64,000 bases of DNA, taken from the NCBI GenBank assembly GCA_029844215.1, contig CM056726.1, positions 80,219,548 to 80,283,547 on the forward strand. Direction: 5' to 3'. The translations under genes were made by a program, and so were the position numbers. The stretch is from Przewalskia tangutica (lineage: Eukaryota > Streptophyta > Magnoliopsida > Solanales > Solanaceae). Under the pieces are notes generated by a model. The model was not told where the DNA came from and ran no database searches. It saw nothing but the letters and a program-made list of their open reading frames with translations. Shown piece after piece: positions 24,676 through 36,690 of this stretch. Every line of letters begins with the position of its first letter. Positions within the stretch are counted from its first letter, which is position 1.

Positions 24676-24684
24676 TATTTATAG
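24676..24684 (-). promoter_or_regulatory. LTR TATA box (element D 5' LTR)
   Basis: CTATAAATACCCTC on the minus strand, about 680 bases into the LTR. U3 is longer here than in A or B. Confidence 0.82.
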
Positions 24685-25360
24685 CACAAGCCAAGGCCAA
24701 CCAATGGCCAAGATTGAGCCAAGTTACACAAGTGTAGGGCCAAGATATGCCCAAGTGCCCCTAGTCCCTACTCCTTAAAACCCTCACAAAATATCTACCA
24801 AAATATCTACCACTGACATCCCCATTTCGCCCAAGTACCGCCCACCTTGCCCACCAACGGAGGTGCCAAGTGCCGCCTCTCGTTGGTCCAAAATGTTCCG
24901 CCTCTAAAAATCCGCAAAATGAGAAAAGACATAGCCGAATTTTCCTTCGCAAGTTATAAAACGCTTTAAAAACGACTCTAACCGTGTTGTGCACAAATGC
25001 CATTCACTAAGCCACCTAGGCGGGGTGACACGTGTCACCCTCCTATTGGCCCAAAATAAAACATCTTCCAAAATATCCATAATGGCCAAAATCTCAAAAC
25101 AAAGTGGCCCCACAAAATCAGAATTTCTCCCTGGCCCCACGTGACCATTTTCAAAATAAAATTCCATAATTCTCTAATATTCCAGGAAGTCCGAATACCA
25201 AATCTGGGAATCCAATTCCCATTAACGAACCCTTTTCCTTCACAAAAACCGGAAACTTTTCCGTGGAAAAAAAATCGCCTCTTTCTTCCTTTCCAATCTT
25301 TCTGTCGTATTCTCGTACGTACGTCCTCGCATACATACCCTGGGACTACGGGGTATAACA

Positions 25361-25510
25361 CTAAACTCTCCTGGGGCTGGTGGTGTCGTAGAATTCGTCG
25401 TCTGTAGCACCACCTCAGGTAAAGACTGGCCTGCACTGTAGCCCTCTCGTTTCTACTCGCAGCCTCCTCTCGCCGCCTCGCCCTTCGGCTCGTTGCTCAT
25501 GCGGAGGCAT
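25361..25510 (-). pseudogene. gag: gag of element C, 5' part
   Basis: Continuation of the gag interrupted at 15785. The start codon is at 25510 (MPPHEQRA). The first bases, CTAAACTCTCCTGGGGCTGG, are collinear with B near 10537 and begin with the CTAAA target copy of D. Confidence 0.85.
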
Positions 25511-25696
25511 AATTGGCATAAAAGAATACGTCAGAGGGAGTCCAACTTATAACACAGCTCTAAGGCACGATCTCAGAGTGAGAATAATGGAAACCAATCC
25601 TAAATATCTCGCACTCTCGACATAAAGTGGTGCACAACACGCCGATAATCAAGACTCTACTAGATACGGTCTGTAGACACTTTCCGAGGACTAACT

Positions 25697-25708
25697 GCTT
25701 TGATACCA
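25697..25708 (-). promoter_or_regulatory. Primer-binding site of element C
   Basis: Minus strand TGGTATCAAAGC, one transition away from TGGTATCAGAGC. Confidence 0.88.
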
Positions 25709-26399
25709 CTTTTGTCACGACCCGATCTCGGGCCCGCGACTGGTGTCTTACCCCGGGCACCCTAGTGATACAACATCAGAGAAAATCAGCGGAAATAAAA
25801 ACTTAAACAGGAAACAAGATACAACATAAGAAAACAGGCTAACCAAAACGGTTACCCTCACGTATATACATATGACCGAACAGTTACAATCCTTTACAAA
25901 CCCTGCCCACAACAGTACTACAGACCTCTAAGAATGTAACAACAATTATGACGGCACAGGGCCCCGCCATACCCATGAATGTACAAGTACCTACAATAAC
26001 ATGGGACTATACCAAAAGATAAGCCTCCGGAGAAACGGAGCTTCCCAAACGCTGAACTGCGATCCTATGAGCGAGGATCAACAATTGGTGTACCTCTACC
26101 TGCGGCATGAACGCAGCCCCCCGAAGGAGGTCAGTACAACAGGTACCAAGTATGTGAAACTGAAAATGCGGTAATAGAATCATAGCAGTCTATATAAAAC
26201 AGGAGACATGTATGATAACCAAACTACAGTACACAATATGTAAGCAGTCATGTCAAGTCAGGGACTCACACCCTCAAAATCATCACCCCAAATATAACCA
26301 AGGGTCTCACGCCCACAATATCAATCATGCCCGTGGAAATTCCTTCCTCATGGCCGGCAGGCACCAATGTAATATATATTTACATATATATCATGCTCA

Positions 26400-26815
26400 G
26401 ATTACGCCGCATGCCCCCGGAATTCTCCATCGGTGTAGACATGTCCAGGATGCAATAATAATATGACCGGGAGTTTAACCCGCCGCATGGCCGCATGCCC
26501 CCGGAATTCTTCATCGGTGCAGATATGTCCATGTATCAATAATAACAATATACCGGGTAATCAACCCTGCCGCATGGCCACATGCCCCCGAAATTCTTCA
26601 TCGGTGCAGACATGTCCATGTAATAATAATAACAATATACCGGGTAATCAACCCTGCCGCATGGCCACATGCCCCCGGAATTCTTCATCGGTGCAGACAT
26701 GTCCATGTAACAACAATAACAATATACCGGGTGATTAACCCGCCGTATGGCCGCATGCCCCCGGAATTCTTCATCGGTGCAGACATGTCCATGTAACAAC
26801 AATAACAATATACCG
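26400..26815 (-). repeat. LTR minisatellite of B/C type, clean array, unit 88 bp
   Basis: Four to five units. CCGCATGGCC recurs at about 26482, 26570 and 26658 (88-bp spacing), then near 26744. Each unit contains GAATTCTTCATCGGTGCAGA and AACAATATACCGGG. Confidence 0.92.
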
Positions 26816-27152
26816 ACCCTCCATTGAGAGACACGGTAGCATAAGAATACAACTTTTGCACAACAAGGCTATCACAAGCAAGCACAAGCAAATTACCATA
26901 CTTCTAGACTCTTATTTTTATGCCAGAATCCGGGTTTTAACCCCAAGTACTACATACTTCAACTCTCTTAAAAAGACCCATTTCTTTCACAAAAAGTCAC
27001 CTGATACAAACGCTCGTAGTATCCAAAATAGAGTAACTATTATTTTAAGTAAACCAAAACAATTTCCATATCTTCTTTTTAAACCAAATCACTTCTCCCT
27101 TTAAATTCAAGTTACCATTTTTAATCCGATAATAAAACCATTCTTTTACCTA

Positions 27153-27202
27153 CATAAAGTTGTTATAACTAACTTCCCATAAAGCTATTATAACACTTTA
27201 TG
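27153..27202 (-). other. Conserved LTR stem-loop (C 5' LTR)
   Basis: Identical arms and loop to 12303-12352. Confidence 0.78.
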
Positions 27203-28321
27203 TTTTAAACCGACCAAATTAGTTTAGCACGCGTACGTCTACCGTACTACATAGTTCACAACAATCATGCTAGAAAGGATAGGAAGAGGTTCACATACCT
27301 TTTCGGCTTAATCCACAAGCCAAGTCGAGTATGCCGCGCGTAGAAGATCCACCTATAATAACCACAATACATCTATCAACTTCTAGTTCTCTTTGTAGAA
27401 TAATTCTAAGTACAAGGATCCTTATCCTACGGAAAATTCGCAGACCTCCCCGCAACCACATAAATCTCCTCCTCTATCAAGGCCCGCTACCAAGCCAACA
27501 ACTCGAGGGTTACATCGCCTAACCTGACGTACAACACTGCCCCACAATAAAACTACAAGTCTACTGTAAATACGGTCCAATGTAAATACAATTCAATTCT
27601 TTATAAAAATCCTTCCAATAAATCTTATACTCAATTCTAAACTACTACAATATGTAATATCCAATTACAATAGGGGGACATAGATCATTACCTCGATAAG
27701 CCCAAAATTATCCAAGATTATAAGTCGATCCTGAGCAACGTTTATCTCCAATTCCTTACGCTCCAACCCGCTCCAAGAAACCCTTAGAAGTTTCTAAACA
27801 ACTTCTCTTAACACTTCATCCAAGCTATGAAGATTTTTCTAGGGTTTCATTTGCGACTATTGGAAAAAAAATAGTATTTTCGGGCTCTTATGTTGAGATT
27901 ACTTTAGAATACAACTAGGGACACTATGTTACACCCCGTAGTTCCAGAGTATGTATACGAGGACGTACGTTCGAGAATACGACATTTAAATTGGAAAGGA
28001 AGAAAGATGTGATTTTTCGACGGAAAAGTTTCCGGATTTTGTGAAGGAAAAATATTCGTTAAAGGGAATTGGATTCCCAGATTTGGTATTCGGACTTTTT
28101 GGAATATTTAAGAATTATGGAATTTTATTTCCGGAATTGGTCACGTGGGCCCACGGGAGGAAATTTACGGTTTTGTGGGGCCCACTTTATTTTCGGATTT
28201 TTGGCTTTACGGATATTTTCGGAAGATGAAATATTTTGGACGAGTGGGGGGGCGACACATGTCACCCCCGTGTGGCCATGTTGGCCGAATTGGAGAAGGA
28301 CAAATGGGACGTTTTTTAGGT

Positions 28322-28357
28322 GGACAAGTGGCCTATTTTTGTGGTGGCCACTTGTCC
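28322..28357 (+). promoter_or_regulatory. U3 inverted repeat in LTR G
   Basis: GGACAAGTGGCC and GGCCACTTGTCC form a perfect 12-bp inverted repeat with a 12-base loop, about 95 bases upstream of the TATA box. It is the longest perfect arm pair of this motif in the window. Confidence 0.68.
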
Positions 28358-28451
28358 CATTTTTGTGGTGAACAAATGGTTGGCCAACTACCCACACACA
28401 TGTACCCAATCTTCACCATCCACTTGCCTAGATCTTGGCCATTGATTTTCC

Positions 28452-28460
28452 CTATAAATA
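28452..28460 (+). promoter_or_regulatory. LTR TATA box (G)
   Basis: CTATAAATA followed by CCCCTTG. Confidence 0.82.
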
Positions 28461-29999
28461 CCCCTTGTGTGCAAGACTTTATTTCATCCACATTAGAAAG
28501 TTTCCAAGGCAAAAATTCCCCTCCATCCCTTAGTGAGTTCTCGTCCAAACACCCCCTCTCCACCTTGAGTAGAATTCTTCAAGTATTGTTGTTATTCCAA
28601 ATACTTTAGCCTAAATCCCTTGTGGTATTCCAAAGAAATCCCAACATAAGAGCCCGGAAATACTACTTTATTCCAATAGTCGTAAAACGAAACCCTAGGA
28701 AAATCTTCATAGCCTAGATGAAGTGTTAAGAGGAGTTGGTTAGAAACTTCTAAGGGTCGCTTGGAGCGGGTTGGAGCGTAAGGATTTGGAGCTAAACGTT
28801 GCTCAGGATCGACTTATAAACTTGGATAATTTTGGGCTTATCGAGGTAATGATCTTTATCCCCCTATTGTAATTGGAAATTACATGTTGTAGTAGTTAAT
28901 AATCGAGTATAAGATATATTGGAAGAATCAGTATAAAGAATTGAATTGTATTTACATTGGACTGTATTTACAGTAGACTTGTAGTATTATGGTGGAGTAG
29001 AATTGTACACGTCCAGTTAGACATGTAACCCCCCTGGAATTGTTGGCTTGGTAGCAGGCCTCGATAAAGGCGGAGATTTTTGTGGTTGCGGAGGGGGGAG
29101 GTGCTGCCGAATTTTTCGTAAGAATAAGGAATCTTGTATCTAGAATTATTCTACGAAGAGATCTAAAGGTTGATAGACGTTTTGTGGCCTTTATAGGTTG
29201 AAGTACTACGAGTAGCGTATTCTACTTGAAGGGTGGAAAAGGCGAGCAAGGTTATAGTACGGTGGAGCGTTTTGCTAATTGTCGATAATCGTCGCGAGGT
29301 ATGTGTCACGACCCGACCTCGGGCCCGCGACTGGTGCCTTACCCCGGGCACCCTAGTGATACAACATCAGAGAAAATCAGCGGAAATAAAAACTAAAACA
29401 TGAGACAAGACATAAAGTATGAAACAGGCTAACCCAATCGGTCACCTTTTGTATATATATATAAAAACCCGAACAATTATCCTTTTTACAAACTCTGCCC
29501 ACAACAGTGTTACAGACCTCTAAGAGTTTTATAACAACAACTATGACGGGACAGGGCCCCGCCATACCCCTAAATGTACAAGAACCTACTGCACTGTGGT
29601 AACATACCAAAAGATAAGCCTCCGGAGAAACGGGGCTTCCCAATACGCTGAACTGTGATCCTATGAGCGAGGATCCACAACCGATGTACCTCTACCTGCG
29701 GCATGAACGCAGCCCCCCGAAGGAGGTCAGTACAACAGGTACCAAGTATGTGAAACTGAAAATACTGTAATGAAATCATAATAATCTATATAAAGCAGGA
29801 GACATGTATGATAACCAAATTACAGTACACAACATATAAGCAGTCATGTCAAGTCAGGGACTCACGCCCTCAAAGTCATCACTCAAAATATATCCATGGG
29901 TCTCACGCCCACAACATCAATCGTGCCCGTGGAATTCATTCCTCACTGTCGGCAGTCTATGATAGAACAACACCAAGGAGTACACATGAACACCAGGTC

Positions 30000-30400
30000 C
30001 CACCTGTGTCATAAAACCGTACGGGGCAAGTACGAAGGCTAACTACCAGATACCAAAGCCGCATCATCGACTGACCGGGGCAAGTCCGTAAGCCAACTAC
30101 TAGATACCAAGGCCGTACCAACAATACTATGCAACCAAACCACGAAGCTGACACGGGGCAAGTACGAAAGCCGACTACCAGGTACCAAGGCCGTGTCACG
30201 TAGCTGACCGGGGCAAGTACGAAGGCTAACTACCAGATACCAAGGCCGTGTCACGAGACTTTGCCACTAAACTGAATGGGGCAAGTGCGAATGCTAACTA
30301 CCAGGTACCAAGGCCGAATCAGCCACGAGACGGGGCAAGTACGAAAGCCAACCACTAGATACCAATGCCGAATCAGTAAAACCTCATGGAGAGCTAGTCC
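30000..30400 (-). repeat. LTR minisatellite of E type
   Basis: Six units with GGGGCAAGTACGAA and CTAACTACCAGATACCA, spaced about 54-78 bp apart. Related short remnants (GGTAAGTACGAAGGC) occur singly in D and L near the same LTR position. Confidence 0.88.
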
Positions 30401-30913
30401 ATGGAATAACGCTATCAACAGGAGCGCACCCGTGGAATCCTCCACATCACGCAGACGCCCAAGTAAGATCATAACAAATCAGTCGGCCCTCCATCGAGAG
30501 ACGCGGTGGTACAGAAATACAATACTAGCACGACAAGGCTATCACACGCAAACATAGGCAAGTTACACACAACTCAAGGTACTTTCATTTTATGTCAACA
30601 ATACGGGTTTCAAACCCAAAAATAATACCTACTTTCATTCTTTCAAAAAGACCTCTTTTTACGTAAAAGATACTAATACTCGTAGTATCAAAAACACATT
30701 TCCTTTTCAAACCAAATTACTTTACTTTCGTAAAAACCTTTACAAGACTTTTAAAATCAAGTACTCTATACTTTTTAAACCAAGTGCCTTTCTTTTAAAA
30801 CAACATTAAGTATACTCTTTAAAACTCAAATACTTACTCTTTTCAAAACAAGTAACCTATACTTAAATCAAGTTACCATTTTAAAACCAATGATAAAACC
30901 ATTCTTCTGCTTT

Positions 30914-30963
30914 CATAAAGTCGTTATAACTAACTTCCCATAAAGCTGTTATAACACTTTATG
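30914..30963 (-). other. Conserved LTR stem-loop (E)
   Basis: CATAAAG-TC-GTTATAAC pairs with GTTATAAC-A-CTTTATG; 50 bp. Confidence 0.78.
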
Positions 30964-31125
30964 TTTTAAACCAATTTAAGAAATAACCATGTCTCTCTTT
31001 TAAACCAAAAACTCTTCAATTCCTCAAGTCTCTTTTCTTTTAGAAATCAAGTTCCTTTTAAAGACCAAATACTCATTACTCGCGAATGAGGTTTCACAAC
31101 TTTCTACTCAATTCGAGTTCTTCAT

Positions 31126-34063
31126 TGTTATACCCCGTATTTCCAGAGTATGTACGTAAGGACGTACGTAGAAATTTGAGCCTTAAAGTTAGGCATTGGA
31201 CCGAATTTTGTGCACAACACCCGGTTAGAGTCGTTTTTCGACGAAACGTTTCCACAGCTTGCGTAGGGAAAATTTCGGCTATGTCATTTGCGATTTTTGC
31301 GGATTTTTCCGGGAGACGAAACATTTTGGACCAACGAGAGGGTGACACTTGCACCCTCAAGTGGACGTTGGGTTGGCCGATTGGGTCACGTTTTCATGGC
31401 CGATTGGCTCCTTGTTTTGGCCTTGTTTTGTGCCTTGTTTTATGGCTTGTTTGGTGCCTTGTTTTGTGGAGTAGGGTTAGGGTGCACTTGGCTTGATCAA
31501 GGCCTTACACTTGCCTTGCACATGGCTTGATCTTGTCCATTGGTTGGCCCTTGGCTTCCCTATAAATACCCCTCCCTTTGTGAAGACTTCATTCATCCAC
31601 AAATGTTTCCAAGTCTTGAAATCTCCTCCTCTTCTTGTTGTGTTAACCGCCACCCCCTCCCCCTTTGAGAGGCCTTGTGGCCGAGAGGGTACCCCCCCCT
31701 CCTAGTTGTGTTGGCCGAGGGGTACACCCCCCCTTGCCTTGTTGTTCTCGTATAATACCCCCTCCCTTGTGGTATTGAAATACTTCTCCAAGTATTGTTA
31801 TAATGCCCAAAATACCTTAGCCTTTACCTTGTAGTATTCCAAAAGTTACCTCTATACGTAGAGCCCGGAAATACTACCTTTTGTCCTTTTAGTCTCAAAC
31901 CGAAACCCTGAGGAAATCTTCATAGTTGGTTGAAGTATTTAAGTAAAAGTTGGTTAGAACTTCTAAGGGTTGTTTGGAGCGGATTGGAGCGCACGGAGTA
32001 GGAGCTAAACCTTGCTCAGGATCGACTTTTATCTCGGATAATTTTGGGCTTATCGAGGTAATTAATCTTGTCCCCCTTATTGTAATTGGAAATTACATGT
32101 TGTAGGAATATATAGTTGAAATATACTATATATAGAACTGAACGTAGTTATTGGCAATGTCTTTTGACTTAAGCCTGAATAAAGAAGAGAACTCAACTGT
32201 AGTTACATAGGACTGTATTACAGTAGGCTTGTGTGGTATTACTGTGTAGTAGAATTGTACACGTCCGGTTAGACGTATAACCCCTCCTGGTTGGCTTGGT
32301 AGCCGGCCTCGATAGAGGAGGAGATTTACGCTGTTGCGGGGGGGGGATGTGCTGCCGAATTTTCTGTAGAATATAGAACCATGCTGTTAGAAGTTAATAG
32401 ACGTTTGTGGCCTTATAGGTGGAAGTACTATGAGTAGCGTATTCTACTTGAAGAGTGGAAAAGGCTAGCCGATTCTGATCGCGAGCGTTTTGCTTATTGT
32501 CGATAATCGTCGCGAGGTATGTGAACCTCTTCCTATCCTTTCTAGCATGATGCTTTGTAAACTATGTAGTACGTAGACGCATGTGATAAATGATTTGTTT
32601 GTTTTAAAAAATAGGGTTTTATAATAGCTTTATGGGAAGTTATTTATAACGACTCTATGTAGGTAAAAGATTGGTTTATTGATTGTAGGAGTTAAGAGAC
32701 TTGATCTTGAACGATAAGAGACTTAACTTGTTTTACTTGGTTATTAACATTTTGTTAAAAGTGTTGTGAAACCTCATTCATGAGTAATGAGTACTTGGTT
32801 TTAAAAAGAATAATGTTTCTTGATTTGGAAATGAGAATAAGTGTCGAGAAAACCACAGTAGCTTAATAAAGGAAAGTGTATTGACAAATAACTAATTGTT
32901 ATTAAAACCAAGAGAAACCTCCATCCGCATAAGCTAAGATAAGACAAAATTGTATTACATTTCCTAGATCATGGTCATTGTAACAAGATTGTTGTAAACA
33001 AGAATAAACGGCTCACGTATAAGACATATGCTTCTCAGATTGTTTAAAAGAGAATTATATTCTTAAATGATTAAGACTATGAACTATGAAACTTTTCTAA
33101 AATAAAGAGATCTGAGTAATTGAAATTAGGCAACCGGAACTTTAGGGAAAGAATGTTGTTGAAAAGGAAAGTGTTTTGGTTTACCTAAAAATGTGAGTCA
33201 CTCTATTTTTATACTACGGGTATCGGGTGACCTTTATAAAAGGAATGGATCTCTTTAAAAGGAATTTAACGTACGTAGTACTTTAGGGTTAAAACCCGGA
33301 CCTTGATATAAATGGAAGTACCTTGAGTTATGTATAACTTTCCTATGCTTGTTGTTGTATAACTTGCCTATGCTTTTTGTTGTGTAACTCGCCTATGCTT
33401 GTTGAGATAGCCTTTGTTGTGCAAATGTTGATATCAGGTGACTTCTTGAGAAAGAGTGGATCTTTTATAAAAGTCTAGAAGTATGGTAATTTGCTTGAGC
33501 TTGTTTGTGATAGCCTGGTTGTGCGGTATATTGTTGTTGTGGTTACATGGACATGTCTACACCGACTTTATGTAGACTGTTATGATTTCACTGCAGTATT
33601 TTCAGTTTCACATACTTGGTACCTGTTGTACTGACCTCCTTCGGGGGGCTGCGTTCATGCCGCAGGTAGGAGTACATCGGTAGTTGATCCTCGCTCTTAG
33701 GATCACAGTTCAGCGTTGGGAAGCTCCGTTCTCCGGAGGCTTATCTTTTGGTATGTTACCCTGAGTTGTAGGTTCTTGTACATTCAGGGGTATGGCGGGG
33801 CCCTGTCCCGTCATGTTGTATAAAAACTCTTAGAGGTCTGTAGTACTGTTGTGGGCAGGGTTTGTAAAAAGGATTAAACTGTTCGTTTGAAAGAGTTGTT
33901 TATATATATTTTATTGGAAGGTAACCGTTTGGTTGGCCTGTTTTATGATCATATATCTTGTTTCTTGTTTAAAGTTTTATTTTCCGCTGGTTTTCTCTGA
34001 TGTTGTATCACTAGGGTGCCCGGGGTAAGGCACCAGTCACGGGCCCGGGATCGGGTCGTGACA
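31126..34063 (+). mobile_element. Solo LTR F, inserted in E
   Basis: Complete LTR from TGTTATACCCCGTATTTCC to GATCGGGTCGTGACA (2.94 kb) with a perfect TTCAT duplication (31121-31125 and 34064-34068). TATA box at 31561-31568. The promoter-proximal part resembles A. The distal part resembles B/C but keeps only a fragment of one minisatellite unit (TTACATGGACATGTCTACAC near 33542). The stem-loop equivalent, at 32611-32659, has decayed arms. Confidence 0.96.
33325..33420 (+). repeat. Short tandem repeat in LTR F
   Basis: Three units of roughly 30-36 bp based on GTATAACTTGCCTATGCTT and TTGTTGT. The other LTRs have the single-copy equivalent (AAACTTGCCTATGCTTGTTG in I near 39740). Confidence 0.8.
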
Positions 34064-35171
34064 TTCATATATCATATCAAGTCAAATATAAGTCAAGTCC
34101 TTTATCTTTTAAAATCAGTAAACCAACCAAATTCACTTAGCACATGTACGTCTACCGTACTACATAGTTCACAACAATCATGCTAGAAAAGATAGGAAGA
34201 GGTTCACATATCTCGCGACGATTATCGAAAATTAGCAAAATGCTCCAGGTACTACAACCTTGCTAGCCTTTTCCACCCTTCAAGTAGAATACGCTACTCG
34301 TAGTACTTCCACCTATACTGGCCATAAAACGTCTATCAACTTCTAGATCTCTTCGTAGATATTCTAAATACAAGATTCCTTATTCTACAGAAAATTCGCA
34401 AAGACTCTCCCGCAACCACATAAATCTCCTCCTCTACTCAGGCCCGCTACCAGGCCAACAACTCCCAGGGGATTACATGTCTAACCGGACGTGTTCAATT
34501 CTACTACATAGATATACTACACAAGTCTACTGTAAATACAGTCCATTGTAAATACAGTTCAATCCTTTATAATATTCATTCTACATATAGTATACTCAAC
34601 TATACATTACTACCACATGTAATATCCAATTACAATAGGGGGGGGGTAAAGATCATTACCTCGGTAAGCCCAAAATTATCCAAGATTATAAGTCGATCCT
34701 GAGCAACGTTTAGCTCCAATTCCTTACGCTCCAACCCGCTCCAAGAGACTCTTAGAAGTTTCTAAACAACTTCTCTTAACACTTCAACCACGCTAGGAAG
34801 ATTTTTCTAGGGTTTCACTTTGCGACTATTGGAATAAAGTAGTATTTCCGGGCTCCTAGTATTGAAATAACTTTGGAATACAACTAGGGATACTAGGCCA
34901 AGGTATTTGGGATTATACAACAATACACAAAGTATTTTCTACACAAGAGGGGGGAGGGACGAAAAACAAGGCTAAAGGGAGAGAGTATTTGCTTTGGAAG
35001 CTTTCAAGTGTGGGATGAAATTACTCTTGCACTAAGGGGGTATTTATAGAGAATTCAAGGGTTAAGATTATAGCAAGTGGGTGGTCAAGATTGGGCCATG
35101 TGTGTGTGGGTCCCACCACACCACATGGCCAACGATTTTTGGTGCCAAGTGTAGTGGCCATTTCGGCCAAG

Positions 35172-35197
35172 GGGACAAGTGGCTAGCCATTTGTCCC
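35172..35197 (-). promoter_or_regulatory. U3 palindrome in LTR E
   Basis: GGGACAAGTGGCTAGCCATTTGTCCC is a 26-bp palindrome with one mismatched pair. It is the same core as in B, G and I with essentially no loop. Confidence 0.65.
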
Positions 35198-36151
35198 TTC
35201 AATTCGGCCAAGGTGACACATGGGGGTGACACGTGTCGCCCCGACTCGTCCAAAATATTTCGTCTTCCGAAAATAGCCAAAATACCGAAAATCTCAAAAA
35301 CAAAGTGGGCCCCACAAAACCGTAAATTTCTCCCGTGGGCCCCACGTGACCATTTTCGAAAATAAAATCTCATAATTCTAATATAATCCAAGAAGCCCAA
35401 ATACCAAATATGGGAATCCAATTCCCATTAACGAACCTTTTTCCTTCACAAAAACCGGAAACTTTTCCGTCGAAAAATCACATCTTTCTTTCTTTCCAAA
35501 ATTTCTGTCGTATTATCGTACGTACGTCCTCACCTACATACCCTGGAACTACGGGGTATAACAGTATGTGAACCTCTTCCTATCCCTTCTAGCATGATAT
35601 TTGTGAAATATATTTAGTGCGGTAGACGCACGTGTGTTTAAAGGAATTTGATTTTCCTTTTGTGTCCTTGACTTGATTCCAAAGTTAAGTGACTTGTTAT
35701 GAAATATTAAGGACTTGAATTATGTTAAAAAGTAGTAAAACCTCACTCATGAGTAATGGGTGTGTGGTCTTTTAAAGAATAAAGTTACCTTGATTTCGAA
35801 AATAAGAATGGTTTTATCATTGGATTTAAAATGATAACTTGACTTATAAACAACTTGATTTTGGGAAAGGAGAAGTAACTTGATTTAAAGGTATAGGTTA
35901 CTTGTTTTTAAAAGAGTGAGACACTTGGTTTAAAAAGTATATTGCTACTTGACTTTTAAAGGAAAAAGTGCCTTGGTTTTAAAAAGGAAGGCATGCTTTT
36001 GTCTTAAGGTTGGTTTAAAAAGAAGGTATGGAAATTGTTTTGGTTTTACTTTGATGTCTTTTGACTTGAGTTTTAAATAATAAGAATCTTGAAGTATTTC
36101 AAAAGAGTTATGAATCATTTTTGAAAGAAAAGAAATACTTGGTTTTAAAAG

Positions 36152-36199
36152 CTTAAGTGTTATACTAGCTTTATGGGAAGTTAGGTATAACGACTTAAG
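36152..36199 (+). other. Variant LTR stem-loop (G, CTTAAG type)
   Basis: CTTAAGT-GTTATAC and GTATAAC-GACTTAAG arms around a loop with AGCTTTATGGGAAGTTAG. Both arms match the variant of D, read on the opposite strand. Confidence 0.75.
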
Positions 36200-36419
36200 G
36201 AAGATAGAAGGAACGGTTTACTTATTTGTTTATGAAAATCTTGTATTGATTTCTGGAAAGTGTAGTAAGATGGTTTGATAAGTAAACATGTTACGATGTC
36301 ACGTGTGTTAGTGTCTTGTGATGTTTGTGTGAGGGGGTTATTCTTGTTGTGCTTACGTTGTTAAACGATAAGCCCGTTGTACTGCTATTATATCACATAC
36401 CCCCCTGACTTGTTATGAT

Positions 36420-36690
36420 GCCGAGGACTTGCCACCCTCGATGCGAGGTATACCTCATGCGGTCTGTGTGACTATGCGGAGCTGCGGGAGTTCCAGGATT
36501 GATCATTCCGGGTGTGTATCCCGATGCGAGGAATGCCTCATGCGGTCTGTGTGACTATGCGGTCTGTGTGACTATGCGGACTGCGGGAGTCCAGGAGGAT
36601 GCCGCGGGTTAGCTGCCCCCGATGCGAGGAATACCTCATGCGGGTCTGTGTGACCTATGCGGACTGCGGGAGTTCCAGGATTAGGCACGC
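36420..36690 (+). repeat. LTR minisatellite of G
   Basis: Three to four units containing CGATGCGAGGAATGCCTCAT, then TGTGTGACTATGCGG and CTGCGGGAGT. Related to D, J and L on the other strand. Confidence 0.85.

Larger units (their letters stand above)
15786..25360 (-). mobile_element. Element D: complete short-internal LTR element inserted in gag of C
   Basis: Two LTRs of about 3.7 kb (15786-19483 and 21646-25360) flank a 2.16-kb internal region with primer-binding site, gag remnant, integrase remnant and polypurine tract. Removing it joins the C gag sequence exactly as in B. The duplicated target is CTAAA at 25361-25365 and TTAAA at 15781-15785 (one mismatch; intact B has CTAAA). The LTRs exceed the internal region in length. 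The element lacks protease, RT and RNase H, so it must have moved with enzymes supplied by another element. Confidence 0.93.
21646..25360 (-). mobile_element. 5' LTR of element D
   Basis: Minus strand start TGTTATACCCCGTAG at 25360, end at 21646. TATA box at 24676-24684 and G-box palindrome at 25027-25036. Stem-loops at 23424-23471 (variant) and 23609-23658 (canonical); minisatellite at 22460-22730. As the 5' copy it would be the promoter for D transcription towards lower coordinates. Confidence 0.93.
7890..27926 (-). mobile_element. B-C composite: tandem LTR-internal-LTR-internal-LTR, minus strand, interrupted by A, D and G
   Basis: Read on the minus strand the order is: C 5' LTR (27926-25713), C internal (25712-25361 plus 15785-13729), shared LTR (13728-10885), B internal (10884-8483), B 3' LTR (8482-7890, cut by A). 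The two internal regions are collinear and nearly identical over long stretches (8483-9400 against 13729-14650), as are the LTR parts. A shared middle LTR is the product expected from unequal recombination between LTRs of one element or of sister copies. D splits the gag of C; G splits the 5' LTR of C. The outer flanks with host DNA are outside the window. Confidence 0.85.
25713..27926 (-). mobile_element. 5' LTR of element C, R/U5 side, cut by LTR G
   Basis: Nearly identical to 10885-13070 of the middle LTR, ending at GGGACACTA where G starts. The missing U3 part should lie beyond the right end of the window. Stem-loop at 27153-27202 and minisatellite at 26400-26815. Confidence 0.92.
29304..35563 (-). 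mobile_element. Solo LTR E (29304-31125 plus 34069-35563), split by solo LTR F
   Basis: Minus strand LTR with both ends: TGTTATACCCCGTAGTTCC at 35563 and GAGGTCGGGTCGTGACA at 29304. It is flanked by a perfect 5-bp duplication GTATG (29299-29303 and 35564-35568). With F removed it is about 3.3 kb and has no internal region, so it is a solo LTR left by LTR-LTR recombination. TATA box at 35041-35049, G-box palindrome at 35228-35237, U3 palindrome at 35172-35197, stem-loop at 30914-30963 and minisatellite at 30000-30400. Confidence 0.95.

Noticed and set aside
26400..26815. Regularly spaced repeats resembling a CRISPR array
   Set aside because: Plant retrotransposon LTR; the whole 88-bp unit is repeated, with no unique spacers and no cas genes. 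The same holds for the arrays at 57420-57756 and 39839-40110.
28145..28609. 154-codon open frame in LTR G
   Set aside because: It spans the U3 palindrome and TATA box; homologous frames in other LTRs are not maintained.
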